A model generated the notes under the pieces. The model did not search any database. It was not told where the DNA came from and saw nothing but the letters and a program-made list of their open reading frames with translations. Positions 16,187-26,604 of a stretch of 64,000 bases of DNA are shown here, in pieces. Both the position numbers and the translations under genes were made by a program. Source of the DNA: JACVRW01 sp963751835 (GTDB lineage: Bacteria; Actinomycetota; Thermoleophilia; Solirubrobacterales; Thermoleophilaceae); contig CAVVWD010000021.1 in NCBI GenBank assembly GCA_963751835.1, positions 1-64,000 of the forward strand, written 5' to 3'. Numbering within the stretch: the first letter of the stretch is position 1; every line of letters begins with the position of its first letter.

Positions 16187-17451
16187 GAGGCGTGCGGCGC
16201 AGCCGGGTCGCGAGCGCGGCCGCCCTGATCGTGGCGAGCGTGCCGGGAGCGGTGGCCGTGGCGAACGCGCCCGACGCAGCCGCGGCGGCCGAGCTCCCGC
16301 TCGGCTCGCGGTCGCTTGACGAAAGGCGGGAGCGCGCGACAGTGGCGCCCGGGGTCCGCTGGACGTCGATCGTCCGCGAGGGCGGGCCCTGGCGCGTCAA
16401 CGTGCTCGCGATCGACCGCGCCGCACTCGACGGCCGGCTCGGCGGGGTACTCGCCAACGACCGCATCGCGGGCCTCGAGCGCCCGAGTGCCATGGCCCGC
16501 CGGGCCGGCGCGGCGGCCGGCGTGAACGGCGGCTTCTTCGCCGTCGACGGCGATCCTGTGGGGGCGCTCGCCATCGACGGGCAGCTTCTGAGCGAGCCCG
16601 TGCGCGGACGCTCGGCGCTGCTCGTGCCGTCCGACCCGGCGCGCCCGGCGCGGGTCGAGCGCCTGCGTTTCGCCGGCTCGGTCAGTGGCGGCGCGGCCGG
16701 CGCCACCCGCATCCTCGACGGGGTGGAGCGGCGCCGCGGCGTCATCCCCGCCTGCGGCGGCCGTGGCGGAGACCTGCCGACCGAGCGGCCGAACTCGGCG
16801 CTTACGTGCGTCGACGCCAGCGAGCTCGTGCTGATCTCCCAGCGGTTCGGGGCGGCGCGCGCCCGCGGCGGAATCGAGGCGGAGGTCCGTGGCGGCGTGG
16901 TCGTGCGCCTGGGGCCGCCCGGACAGACCACGGTCGTCCGAGGCAGCCAAGTTCTCTCCGGTAGCGGCGACGCCGCGCGCTTCCTCCGCGATGCGGCCGC
17001 GCCGGGAAGCAGCCCGCTGGTCGACCTGTCGGTGCTTGCCGCCGGCGTGCCGCTCGCTCTCGCCGAGCATGGGCTCGTCGTGGGCGGCGGCCCGCGCCTG
17101 CTCAAACGTGGTCGCGTAAGCGTCGCGGCCCGGCACGAGGGCTTCGCGCCGCTCGAGGCGCCCGGCTTCTTCGGCTCGTTCGTGGCGTCCCGCCAGCCTC
17201 GTACGCTCGCGGGTGTGCGAAGGGACGGCGACGTGCTGATCGTGACCGTGGATGGCCGCCGGCCCGGGTGGAGCGCTGGTGTCACGCTGTCCGAGGCCGC
17301 TCGTGTGATGCGCTCGCTCGGCGCGAGCGACGCGCTCAATCTCGACGGCGGCGGCTCGACCGGCATGGTGGTGCGCGGCGAGGTGGTCAATCGCCCGTCC
17401 GACCCGTCCGGGGAGCGTGCGGTGAGCGACGGGATCTTCGTGCTGCCGTGA
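16183..17451 (+). CDS. Secreted phosphodiester glycosidase (NAGPA-like) domain protein
   Basis: 422 residues from a GTG overlapping the TetR stop. A signal peptide (about residues 1-31) is followed by the NAGPA/DUF2233 domain: VNGGFFAVDGDPVGALAIDG near residue 113, and LNLDGGGSTGMVVRGEVVNR near 385. These two blocks are the hallmark of phosphodiester glycosidases, which cleave sugar-1-phosphodiester bonds in glycans or exopolysaccharide. The neighbouring secreted metallophosphoesterase, 4-nt overlapped, suggests the pair act on the same extracellular phosphorylated substrate (inference). Confidence 0.85.
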   Translation: MRGVRRSRVASAAALIVASVPGAVAVANAPDAAAAAELPLGSRSLDERRERATVAPGVRWTSIVREGGPWRVNVLAIDRAALDGRLGGVLANDRIAGLERPSAMARRAGAAAGVNGGFFAVDGDPVGALAIDGQLLSEPVRGRSALLVPSDPARPARVERLRFAGSVSGGAAGATRILDGVERRRGVIPACGGRGGDLPTERPNSALTCVDASELVLISQRFGAARARGGIEAEVRGGVVVRLGPPGQTTVVRGSQVLSGSGDAARFLRDAAAPGSSPLVDLSVLAAGVPLALAEHGLVVGGGPRLLKRGRVSVAARHEGFAPLEAPGFFGSFVASRQPRTLAGVRRDGDVLIVTVDGRRPGWSAGVTLSEAARVMRSLGASDALNLDGGGSTGMVVRGEVVNRPSDPSGERAVSDGIFVLP

Positions 17452-18275
17452 GGACGCTGCTCCTGCTCACGCTCTTGGCCGGCGTCGGCGGCGCCGCCAC
17501 GCAGGCCACCGGCGAGCAGTCCGAGCGCGCGGTCGTGTGGGCGGTCGGCGACGCCGCCACTCCCAACGACGGAGCCCGCCGGCTCGCAGCGCAGATCCGG
17601 GCAGCGGCGCCGGACCGCTTCCTCTACCTCGGCGACGTCTACGAGGACGGCACCGCCAGCGAGTTCCAGCTCCACTACCACCCGCTCTACGGCTCGCTTG
17701 CGCCGATCACGGACCCCACGCCGGGCAACCACGAATGGGACAACCGCTTCAGTGGCTACTACCCGTACTGGCGCGAGCGCAAGGGGAGACGCCAGCCACC
17801 CTGGTCGAGCACGACTCTCGCCGGCTGGGAGATCCTCGCGCTCAACTCACAGGCGACGCACGATGCAGGCTCGCGCCAGCTCGGATGGCTGCGACGTGCG
17901 CTCGCGGAACCGGAGGGCGACTGCCGTATCGCCTTCTGGCACCGGCCTCGCTTCACGGCAGGCAAGTACGACGACGCGCCCGACCTCGCCCCGGTCTGGG
18001 ACGCCCTGCGCGGAGAGGCCAAGGCCGTCCTGAGTGGCCACGACCACAACCTTCAGCGGCTGCGCCCGCGGAACGGCATCACGCAGTACATCGCCGGCGC
18101 CGGGGGCGCCAGCCCCTACGGGGTCGACGAGGGCGACACGCGCTTGGCCTGGAGCGACGACACCCGTTTCGGCGCGCTACGCATCGTGCTCCGGCCCGGA
18201 AGGGCGCGGTTCGAGTTCCGGGATGCCGCCGGCCGGCTCCTCGACCGCAGCCGGCAGAACTGCACCAACGGCTAG
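17448..18275 (+). CDS. Secreted calcineurin-like metallophosphoesterase
   Basis: 275 residues from a GTG overlapping the previous stop. A signal peptide (MRTLLLLTLLAGVGGAA) is followed by the metallophosphatase motifs in order: VGDAATP, YLGDVYEDG, GNHEWDN, WHRPRF and SGHDHN. These supply the two-metal site of purple-acid/calcineurin-like phosphoesterases. Translational coupling to the glycosidase points to a shared pathway. It is convergent with the GST gene, overlapping by 4 nt. Confidence 0.9.
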   Translation: MRTLLLLTLLAGVGGAATQATGEQSERAVVWAVGDAATPNDGARRLAAQIRAAAPDRFLYLGDVYEDGTASEFQLHYHPLYGSLAPITDPTPGNHEWDNRFSGYYPYWRERKGRRQPPWSSTTLAGWEILALNSQATHDAGSRQLGWLRRALAEPEGDCRIAFWHRPRFTAGKYDDAPDLAPVWDALRGEAKAVLSGHDHNLQRLRPRNGITQYIAGAGGASPYGVDEGDTRLAWSDDTRFGALRIVLRPGRARFEFRDAAGRLLDRSRQNCTNG

Positions 18276-18907
18276 ACCGGGCGCTCCGCCGCGTGCGCCG
18301 GGATCGGCGCGAGGTCGTTCTCGAACCCGGGCGTTGCCTCCACCCGCTCGATCCAAGCGCGGATGCCCGGGTGGTTCGAGAGGTCGGCGCCCGCATCGTT
18401 CGCGCAGTGGACGTATGCGTAGAGGGAGATGTCGGCCACGGTGTATGCGGGACCGGCCGCGAAGGCGTCACCGCGGGCGGCGAGCAGCCGCTCGAATGCG
18501 GCCAGGGCGTCGCTGCCGCGGGCGAGCCGGTCGGCGTATACGTCGGGCGAACGCTCGTGGCGGCCCGACAGGCGCAGGAAGCGCGCATAGCCGAGCTCTG
18601 CCTCGATCCGGTCCTGCTCGAAGAAGAGCGCCTGGTTCACGCGCGCCCGCGCGAGCCGGTCCTGCGGCAGGAACGGCGTGCCCTCGGCCAGGTAGAGCAG
18701 GATCGCGTTCGACTCCGAGATCGTCTCGCCCGAGTCGAGTTCGAGCACCGGGATGCGTCCGTCGGGGTTGCGCTCGAAGTGCTCGGGCGTGCGGGTCTCG
18801 CCCTTGAACAGGTCGACGGTCACGCGCTCGAACGGAAGCTCCAGCTGCCGGAGGAGGATGCGTGGCTTGAAGGCGTTTCCGGACGCGGGATGGTCGTAGA
18901 GGATCAC
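18272..18907 (-). CDS. Glutathione S-transferase-like protein
   Basis: 211 residues. The thioredoxin-like N-terminal domain has LYDHPASGNAFKPRILLRQL, the substrate-proline segment GRIPVLELDSGETISESNAI, and LYLAEGTPFLP. The helical C-terminal domain has AGPAYTVADISLYAYVHCAN. The GTG at 18907 is chosen because it gives a strand-1 start and is preceded by a TAGCGT -10 hexamer 7 nt away with no ribosome site (leaderless). Most actinobacteria lack glutathione, so the real thiol cofactor is uncertain. Confidence 0.88.
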   Translation of the reverse strand: MILYDHPASGNAFKPRILLRQLELPFERVTVDLFKGETRTPEHFERNPDGRIPVLELDSGETISESNAILLYLAEGTPFLPQDRLARARVNQALFFEQDRIEAELGYARFLRLSGRHERSPDVYADRLARGSDALAAFERLLAARGDAFAAGPAYTVADISLYAYVHCANDAGADLSNHPGIRAWIERVEATPGFENDLAPIPAHAAERPV

Positions 18908-18914
18908 CGCCGGA

Positions 18915-18924
18915 ACGCTAACCT
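18915..18924. promoter_or_regulatory. Overlapping divergent -10 elements
   Basis: On the plus strand TAACCT (18919-18924) ends 10 nt before the ATG at 18935. On the minus strand TAGCGT (18920-18915) ends 7 nt before the GTG at 18907. The two hexamers share the TA at 18919-18920. Only 27 nt separate the two start codons, so both mRNAs must be leaderless or nearly so. Confidence 0.6.
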
Positions 18925-18934
18925 GCCCGCGCAC

Positions 18935-19645
18935 ATGGATCCCGTGGTGATCCTCTGCGGCGGGCGCGGTACGAGGCTGCGCGAGCAGACCGAGACGATT
19001 CCCAAGCCGCTCGTCGAGATCGGCGGGCGGCCGATCCTGTGGCACGTGATCCGCATCTACGCGGAGCAGGGGTTCGGGCGCTTCGTGCTCTGCACCGGCC
19101 ACAAGGGCGAGCTGATCCGTGAGTTCGTGGCGCACGACGGACTCCCGGCAGGCCTCGAGATCGAGTGCGTGGACACGGGCGAGGACACGCCCACCGGCGG
19201 CCGCATCGCGATGGTCGGCGACCGGCTCGGCGGGCGGCGCTTCTGCGCCACCTACGCGGACGGCGTCGCGGACCTCGACCTGTCCGCGCTGCTCCGCTTC
19301 CACGAGGAGCAGGGCCGCCTCGCCACGATGACGGTGGTGCAGCCCGAGCTGCAGTTCGGCATCGCGCGGCTCAACGGCGAGGGGAGCGTCGAGGGCTTCA
19401 CGGAGAAGCCGCGCTTCGAGGGCTGGATCAACGGCGGCTTCTTCGTCTTCGAGCCGGGAGTGCTCGACTACCTGCGTCCCGACTCGATCCTCGAGCGCCA
19501 GCCGCTCGAGCGGCTCGCGGCCGCCGGCGAGCTGAGCGCCTTCCGCCACCTCGGCTTCTGGGACTGCCTGGACACCTACAAGGACGCCGTTCTCCTGAAC
19601 GATCTTTGGGCCGCCCGCCGGGCCCCTTGGAAGCTCTGGTCCTGA
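18935..19645 (+). CDS. Sugar nucleotidyltransferase, glucose-1-phosphate cytidylyltransferase-like
   Basis: 236 residues. The N-terminal nucleotide-binding signature is LCGGRGTRLREQTETIPKPL followed by VEIGGRPILWHVI. TGEDTPTGGRI and FTEKPRFEGWINGGFFVFEP match the RfbF group, which makes CDP-glucose for dideoxysugars, more closely than glucose-1-phosphate thymidylyltransferases. It is slightly shorter than typical RfbF (about 255). No other deoxysugar genes lie nearby, so the exact sugar is uncertain. Confidence 0.85.
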   Translation: MDPVVILCGGRGTRLREQTETIPKPLVEIGGRPILWHVIRIYAEQGFGRFVLCTGHKGELIREFVAHDGLPAGLEIECVDTGEDTPTGGRIAMVGDRLGGRRFCATYADGVADLDLSALLRFHEEQGRLATMTVVQPELQFGIARLNGEGSVEGFTEKPRFEGWINGGFFVFEPGVLDYLRPDSILERQPLERLAAAGELSAFRHLGFWDCLDTYKDAVLLNDLWAARRAPWKLWS

Positions 19646-19679
19646 AGGAACTCCGGCGGCCCCGGCGAAAACGGGGTCC

Positions 19680-20531
19680 GTGACGCGAACCGGGACGACC
19701 GCCCTCACCTTGTCGGAGGAGATCCGCCAGCGCTTCGACCAGTTCAGCCGCTCGCAGAAGGACGTAGGGCAGTACATCGTCGACCATCTCGAGGAGGCCG
19801 CCTTTCACACAGCCGAGGAGCTGGCACGGCGCGCGAACACGTCGAGCTCGACGGTGGTGCGCTTCGCCCAGGCGCTCGGCTTCGAGGGTTTCCCCGAGCT
19901 CCAGGCCGCAGCGCGCGACGAGTACCGGCGTGCGCGTGAGAACGGCGCCACGGCCGCGGAGCTGGGCTCGCCGCCGCTATTCCCGATCGACCAGACCGAG
20001 TTCGAGACCGCGCTCGCGGCCGACCATTCGAACGTGGCCGAGACGGCGAAGCGGATCGACCGCGACGAGGTCGCGGCCGCCGTCGACCTGATCTCGCGCG
20101 CGGAGCGGATCCTGCTCTGCGGCACCGACCAGATGGCGTTCTTCGCGAGCTACCTGCGCCATCTGCTGATGCTGCTCGACCTGCGCGCCGAGGTCGTGGC
20201 GTCCCCGAGCCAGGAGGGGCTCGCCAAGCTCGGCAGGGTGGACGACAAGACCGTGATGGTCGGCTTCTCGGCCGGCCGCCCGCACCCGCTCGTGGTGCGG
20301 GCGATGAAGCTCGCCCGCAACCGCCGCGCCGCCACGATCGCGATCGCCGACGCCACCCTCTCCGAGGTCGCGAAGCTCGCCGACCACCGCCTCTACTACT
20401 CCTCGAACAGCCCAGCGTACGTCCGCTCACACGCGGCCCTGCTCGGGGTCATCCAGGCACTCGCGTACGGCGTGTACGCGCTGGACGAGTCCGCCTACGC
20501 GGACCGCATCAAGGCCTTCCGGCTGAAGTAG
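19680..20531 (+). CDS. MurR/RpiR-family transcriptional regulator
   Basis: 283 residues. The N-terminal RpiR HTH domain has FSRSQKDVGQYIVDHLEEAA, then AEELARRANTSSSTVVRFAQ and LGFEGFPELQ. The C-terminal SIS domain, residues about 120-260, binds phosphosugars (ILLCGTDQMAFFASYLRHLL). Family members sense a sugar phosphate and control catabolic or cell-wall recycling genes. It follows the nucleotidyltransferase by 34 nt and may respond to a related sugar. GTG start; no clear ribosome site. Confidence 0.88.
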   Translation: MTRTGTTALTLSEEIRQRFDQFSRSQKDVGQYIVDHLEEAAFHTAEELARRANTSSSTVVRFAQALGFEGFPELQAAARDEYRRARENGATAAELGSPPLFPIDQTEFETALAADHSNVAETAKRIDRDEVAAAVDLISRAERILLCGTDQMAFFASYLRHLLMLLDLRAEVVASPSQEGLAKLGRVDDKTVMVGFSAGRPHPLVVRAMKLARNRRAATIAIADATLSEVAKLADHRLYYSSNSPAYVRSHAALLGVIQALAYGVYALDESAYADRIKAFRLK

Positions 20532-20534
20532 GCG

Positions 20535-21639
20535 TCAGCTTCGGGGGCGCTTGCGCCGGCACCTCCTCGGCGGCTTCTTCTTGCGCTGCACGTTGTCGCC
20601 GCGGGCGCGCGCCTGGGCGCGCTTGCGCTTGCACTTGCGGCGCTTGGAGCGCGCCTTCTTGCGCTTGGTGGTGGAGGCGGGCGGCGTAGCGGCCGGCAGC
20701 ACACCCGCCGCCGGGGAGGGGGCCGGGACGGGCGGGACTGGAACGACCGGCGGCACGGGCGGCGGCTGCCGCGGCTGGCCCAGCGGCGGCGTCCCGCCGT
20801 ACACCGCGCTCGCCGTTTGGTAGGCGCGAACGTCGAGCGTGAGGGCGGCCTCGCGGGCCGCATCGAGGCCGGCCGCGTCGAGATGATTGATTTCGATCAG
20901 CACGAGCACCTCGCCCTCCGGGTCGTTGATGGCGCCCACCTCGACGATGCCCACGCCGGGGGCGTGCGCCTTCGTCTGGGTGCCGCCCTGGGGGTCGAGC
21001 GGGCTCGTCTCGTGGGTCACGAGAACATCGTCGTAGCAGCCGGTGGGGACGCAGACCTGCTGGACGTGCTCTTCGGCCACCTCAGCGCAGTCGAGGAATT
21101 GGATCGACGGCACGTTGCCCTGGAGGTAGAAGTCCCCGAGCGACGGAATGTCGAGCATGTGGATGCCGCCCTCCGCGTCGCCCACACCGTGGATCCAGGT
21201 GCTGGGGGCGCCGATGAAGAATCCGTCCTCGTACTCCTCCGGGTACTCGCCGAGGTTCCAGACGTTCCCATCGTCGTCTTGGGCGAAGAAGGCGAGCTCG
21301 GCCTCCGCGAGCTCCCCGTCCTGCTCGTCGACGTCCCACATGACCCGCGTGCGGCACCCCGTCGATCACCTTCACCAGGTCCGTGGCCGTGAAGGTCACG
21401 CGATGCGGGAGCGGTGGGCCGGTCCGGCTGGCCCGGCCCTCGAGGACCATCTGCGTCCCGGGGACGAGTGGGAGGAACTGGTTGTCGATCGTGGTCGACT
21501 GAGTGAACGTCGCGGTGTCGTAGTCGACCAGGCGCGGGCACGGCGGGTCCGTGCCCTGGGCCTGCACCGGGGCCGCCGCGAGCACAGACAGCCCGACAGC
21601 CAACGCGAGCAGGACGAGGAGACGCCTGAGCGAGCTCAC
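20535..21639 (-). pseudogene. Secreted protein with very basic tail, one frame break
   Basis: The GTG at 21639 overlaps the preceding stop. A signal peptide (SLRRLLVLLALAVGLSVLAA) is followed by PRLVDYDTATFTQSTTIDNQ. The frame breaks near 21346-21356 (one extra base in ggcacgcg), and the homologous continuation RVMWDVDEQDGELAEAELAF then ends at 20535. The mature protein carries FAQDDDGNVWNLGEYPEEYE, a motif also found in the lipoprotein at 26605 (YYAQDDEGNVRYMGERVDDI), so the two are relatives. A Pro-rich linker leads to a Lys/Arg-rich C-terminus with about 25 basic residues. Last gene of the exporter operon; the function is unknown. Confidence 0.65.
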
Positions 21640-22541
21640 TGCGCCACCGGCTTCACCTGGCTGAGCAGGGCGCGGTTCTGCTTGCGGAAGCTCTCCTCGT
21701 ACTGCGGGCGGACCTCCAGCTCGACCGGCGTGATGTGGCGCTTCTCGCAGGCCAGGTCCGCGCGGGCGATCCGCACCTCTTCGCGCTGAAGGCCGGCCAG
21801 CGCGCTGCGGTCGTAGGTCGCCCCAGCCACCGGCGGCGCGCTGGCTCCGGGCTGGACCCCCGCTCCCACGATCGACCGGAAGCGCTGGATCATGTCCGTG
21901 TCGATCTCCTCGGGCTCCTCGTAGCGATATCCGTCGTCTGCCATGCACTTCGACCACCTCTCCACTGCTCGGACCATTCGCTGGTCCTGCGTGATGCGCT
22001 CCTCGAGCTCATCGAACTTCCCCTGGACCTTCGCCAGCACGGCGGCGCCCCCGAACACCTGCTCCGTCGCCTTCTTGGTGCAGCCGCCGAGCTCCGTCGC
22101 GGCGTCGGAATCGATCGCCTCTGCGAACGTGAGCCCGGGGTTCTCGCCCCAGAGCGCGCGGTCGTACGCCGACAGGTCGGCGGCGCCGAGGCTCTTGCGG
22201 AGCCGCTCGTTCGGATCCGCCTGCGGGCTGCCGCGGCCGAAGAGCGTGCTGATGCCGTAGCCAAACTGCTCGAGGAACTCCTCATCGGTCAGCTTTGCCT
22301 TGCCGGTCAGCGCGGCCTGCTGGGCGAGCGGGTCGACGGGGACGTAATCGAATCCCTGCGCCTTCATGCAGTCGCGGATCAGGTTCTCCACCCGTGTCTG
22401 GCGCTCGATCACGCCGGACTCGCTGAAGCCGAGCTGATCCTCGAGCTCGACCGGAGGCTCGGTCGAGGCTTCTTCCTCGCCGCAGCCGGCCGCGAGGGCC
22501 GCCACGACCGCCAGCGCCGCGATGAGGCGCCGGGCGTTCAC
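21636..22541 (-). CDS. Lipoprotein of the ABC exporter operon
   Basis: 301 residues from a GTG overlapping the permease stop. The lipobox is LAAGCGEEE at about residues 16-24, so it is anchored in the membrane facing out. The mature part is largely helical and acidic, with Cys-containing segments (IRDCMKAQGFDYVPVDPLAQ and VERWSKCMADDGYRYEEPEE). Related 'MxxxGFxYxP' proteins are found next to peptidoglycan-binding efflux adaptors in actinobacteria (recalled). It is likely an accessory or cargo of this exporter. Confidence 0.75.
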   Translation of the reverse strand: MNARRLIAALAVVAALAAGCGEEEASTEPPVELEDQLGFSESGVIERQTRVENLIRDCMKAQGFDYVPVDPLAQQAALTGKAKLTDEEFLEQFGYGISTLFGRGSPQADPNERLRKSLGAADLSAYDRALWGENPGLTFAEAIDSDAATELGGCTKKATEQVFGGAAVLAKVQGKFDELEERITQDQRMVRAVERWSKCMADDGYRYEEPEEIDTDMIQRFRSIVGAGVQPGASAPPVAGATYDRSALAGLQREEVRIARADLACEKRHITPVELEVRPQYEESFRKQNRALLSQVKPVAQ

Positions 22542-23769
22542 GCCGTCCCCGCCCGGAGCGCCTCGACGGGCTCCATCGCCGCCGCCCTGAGCGACGGGTA
22601 GGTTCCGGACAGGAGGCCGATCAGCCCTCCCACGAGCGGGGCCAGGAGCGGCACCCAGGCTTCCATGACCGGCGTCCACTCGCGACCTGCCGACACCGCC
22701 ACGACCACGAGCGTGCCGAGCGCGGCTCCCACGACGCCGCCGAGCAGGCCCATGACCGTGCTCTCGACCAGGAACTGCGCGGCGATGTGGCGCCGCGAGG
22801 CGCCCAGCGCCCGCCGCAGGCCGATCTCGCCGACCCGTTCGAGCACCGACACCAGCGTGACGTTCGCGATCCCGAGCGCTCCCACGAGCAGCGACACGCC
22901 TCCGAGCAGCAGGAACAGCGCGTTGAGGTCGCTCTCGACGCCGGCCTTCAGCGACTCCGGATCGGGCGGCGCCGACACCCTGAGCAGCTCGGGCGCGTTC
23001 GGGCTCAGCGCGATGGGGGCCTCGCGCACGACGCGGTCGACCGCGCCGATCTCCGTCTCTATCTGCACGGTCGCCGGCGCGACCAGTCCGAACTCGCGCC
23101 GCGCGGTGCCGTTCGGGATCGTGAGCGAGCCGAGCAGTGAGGGCTGGCGCTCGACGCTGTCGACAATCCCACTGACCTGGTAGAGGCGCTCGCCGATGAA
23201 GATCGAGGGCTGTTGGTCGAGGTTGCGGATACCGAGCCGCCGGGCGGCGTTCCTCCCCAGCACCGCGGTGCGGTCGCCGCGTTGGGAGTGGCCGCTGTCG
23301 GGGAGCCGGCCCGACGAAAGGTCGGCCCGCACCGCCCGCCAGAGCCCGTCCGACGCCGCTCTCACCGGCAGCTGGACGTCGGGCTGGGCGAGCGGGTCGT
23401 TGATGGCGACGGTGCGCACCAGCTCCCCGCGCACGTCGACCTCGGACAGGGTGCCCGCCGCCGCCACGCCGTTCAGTCGCTCGAGGCGTTCCTGCGCGTC
23501 CCATGGGATGGCCGTGGCCGCGCGACTGCCGCCGAGGGTGCCGGGCACGGGTGTGATCACGACGTCCGTTGCCGCCACGGTGCTGAAGCGCCCCACGATC
23601 TGGCTGCCCGCGGTCTTCGAGAGGCCGAGCGTGGCCACGAGCGCGGCCACGCCGACGACCGTGCCGAGCACGGTGAGCCCGACGCGCGCGGGGCGCGCCA
23701 TCAGTCCCGCCCCCGCTTCCGCGAACAGGTCGCGAAGCGACAGGCGCGCCCGCGGTGGAGGCTCGGGCG

Positions 23770-23773
<4 letters not shown>
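22538..23773 (-). CDS. ABC transporter permease, MacB/FtsX type
   Basis: 411 residues. One N-terminal helix (VGLTVLGTVVGVAALVATLG), a large extracellular MacB-like domain (about 45-270), then three helices in a C-terminal FtsX domain (ALFLLLGGVSLLVGALGIAN, VERVGEIGLRRALGASRRHI as the cytoplasmic loop, and two more). This is the mechanotransmission-type permease of type VII ABC systems. It overlaps the ATPase gene upstream and the lipoprotein gene downstream by 4 nt each. Confidence 0.9.
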
Positions 23774-24534
<761 letters not shown>

Positions 24535-24545
24535 GTGGTTCCCGG

Positions 24546-26478
24546 CTAGGGGGATGGAGCTCCGCTTCGCTTGCCGACGACGACCTGGGTGCCGGGCTCG
24601 AGGCGCCCGCTCACGGGCCGAACCTCCACGAGGCCCTGCGCCGCGAGCCCGGGCTCGACGGTCACGTAGTCTCCTCCGGTGCCGGCGCCGTCCACCTGCA
24701 CGCGCGAGCTTCCGTCGGCGCCCACGGACACCGCGTTGACCGGCACGGCGAGCACCTCCTTCCCGGTGCTCTTGACGGCGATCGTCAGCCGCACCGAGGC
24801 CCCGACCAGCTGAGCCGGGGCGCTGTGGGGCCTGACCTCGAGATACACCCGGGAGGGATCGACCTTGTTCGTGCCCGGGCGGTCGGCCACCTGAGTGACC
24901 GTGCCCGTGGCCTCGACCCCCAGGTCCGGCTCGTCGATGCGCACCTCGGCGCCGCGGCGGACCAGCTCGGCGTCGTTCAGCGACAGCGAGGAGTCGACGG
25001 CGAGGCGCGAGTTGCTGACCGTCATGACCTTGCCGGAGGCGCTGTCGCCGCGCTTGGCGCGCACCGTGTCCACTCGCAGTGGCAGGATGGGGAAGAACAG
25101 CAGCTCGTTGGCCGGCACCTGGATGCCCATCTTGCGGGCGAGCCGGGCGGCGTCCGCGGCGGTATCGTCGGCCTCGGCCGACGCGGCGTCACTGAGCAGC
25201 TCCTGGATACGCGTGTCGCCCGGGGTACGCAGGACCTGGAGGCGCCGCGCCGAGAGCGCCACCTGCTTGCGCGCCGCGGGCAGCGCTCGCCGGGCATGAG
25301 CGAGCTCGCCCGCCGCCGTGCGAGCGTCGCGCATCGCGAGCCGATGGTCGGAGCGCGCCTTGGCGACCGCGTCGATACCCGCCGCGCGAGTGGCGCTCTG
25401 CGACCTCAGCGCGGCGTTCGCGTCGAGCCGTGCCACGGTCACGTCATCGGTCGCCGCGCGCACTGCGGCCTGCAGCACGGCCCGCTCCGCCGGCGACGTG
25501 TCGGGCGGCGCCTGCGCGAGGTTCAGCTGGGCCTCGTACAGGGCGTCGTTCGCGCGGTTCTGGGCGGCCCGCTTGAGGGCGACGTCGGCGCTCGCAAGCG
25601 CGTTGTCGCGGCGCTGCGCGGTCAGCGCCGTCGTCACGGCGGTGGTCTGGCTCGCGAGATCCGCAGTGGCCCTCGCCCGGATGGTGGCCGTCCTCAGCGT
25701 GACCCGGGCCGTGGCGGCGGCGTCGCGCGCGGTCTGCAGGTCGATGCTCGCCTGCTCGACCTCGCCGGGCGTCACGCCCTCCCTCGCGCTCTGGATCGCA
25801 AGCCGGCTCTGGAGGAACGCGTCGCGCGCGGCCGCGGCCGTCGCGTTTGCGGCGCGGAGCTGGTCGATCTGGGAGTCGGTGGGACCGAACGGCGCCCAGC
25901 CGCTGTTCTCGTACCAGCTGGCCACCGCCGCGGCGGTGCGCCCGTCGTAGCGCCCGTCGACGGCCCCGGGGGAGAAGCCCATCCGGCTGAGGGCCGCCTC
26001 GAGCTGCTCCACGTCCGGGCCCTCGGTGCCGGGAGCCAGGTCACGGTGGGACGCCTGCGCGCCGCTCAGCACGAACACGGGGCGTCCGGACACCGACATG
26101 ACCACGCTGCCCTCGCCGACCGTCGTGCCACGGCGAGGCGGATCGGTGACGATGTCGCTATCGGCGCCACCGCCCTGCTTGACGCTCGACGTGGCCAGCA
26201 CGACCGGCTGCGGGCTCCCGTAGCGCACGGTGCCGCGCACGATGCACGTCGCTGGACAGCACACGGCGCTCGACCGGCGCGGTGATCTCGGAGGGCGGCG
26301 GCGGCGCGGTGTCGGCGGCCACCTGTGCCGGCGAGCGCACCTGGTTGCCGGCCAGCCAGGCAGCGACCGCAAGCAGGATCGCCACCCCGAGGCCGGCGGC
26401 GACCATCCGCCTGCGACGCCGGACGATCATTCGCCGCTCGGCCTCCGGGCCCGTCCCCGGACGCAGACCATCCCGCAA
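24546..26478 (-). pseudogene. Periplasmic adaptor (HlyD-like) with peptidoglycan-binding domain, one frame break
   Basis: Begins near 26430-26478 (ATG at 26430, or TTG at 26478). A membrane anchor (MVAAGLGVAILLAVAAWLAG) is followed by a biotinyl-lipoyl-like strand region. The frame breaks near 26245-26252: GACGTGCATCGTG has one extra base, and VRGTVRYGSPQPVVLATSS continues in the next frame. Then comes a PG_binding_1 domain (DVEQLEAALSRMGFSPGAVD plus GRYDGRTAAAVASW), a long Ala-rich coiled coil (about 220 residues) and the adaptor beta domain ending GTQVVVGKRSGAP. Actinobacterial exporters commonly use such peptidoglycan-anchored adaptors. The first gene of the exporter operon. Confidence 0.8.
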
Positions 26479-26604
26479 TTCCGCCGTCGACGGATTGCCG
26501 CCAGGCGCAAGAACACGGGCCAGCCTCCTTCGCGCTTCGAGGCGTTAACAGTGCGGCCAGTGTAGGCCCGGTCGGCGGGAGCGCGCAAGCGAGGTCCGCC
26601 CAGG

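Noticed and set aside
16008..17732. 574-codon minus-strand open frame opposite the phosphodiester glycosidase gene
   Set aside because: The plus strand encodes clear NAGPA motifs; the antisense translation is Arg/Ser-rich and lacks any family feature.
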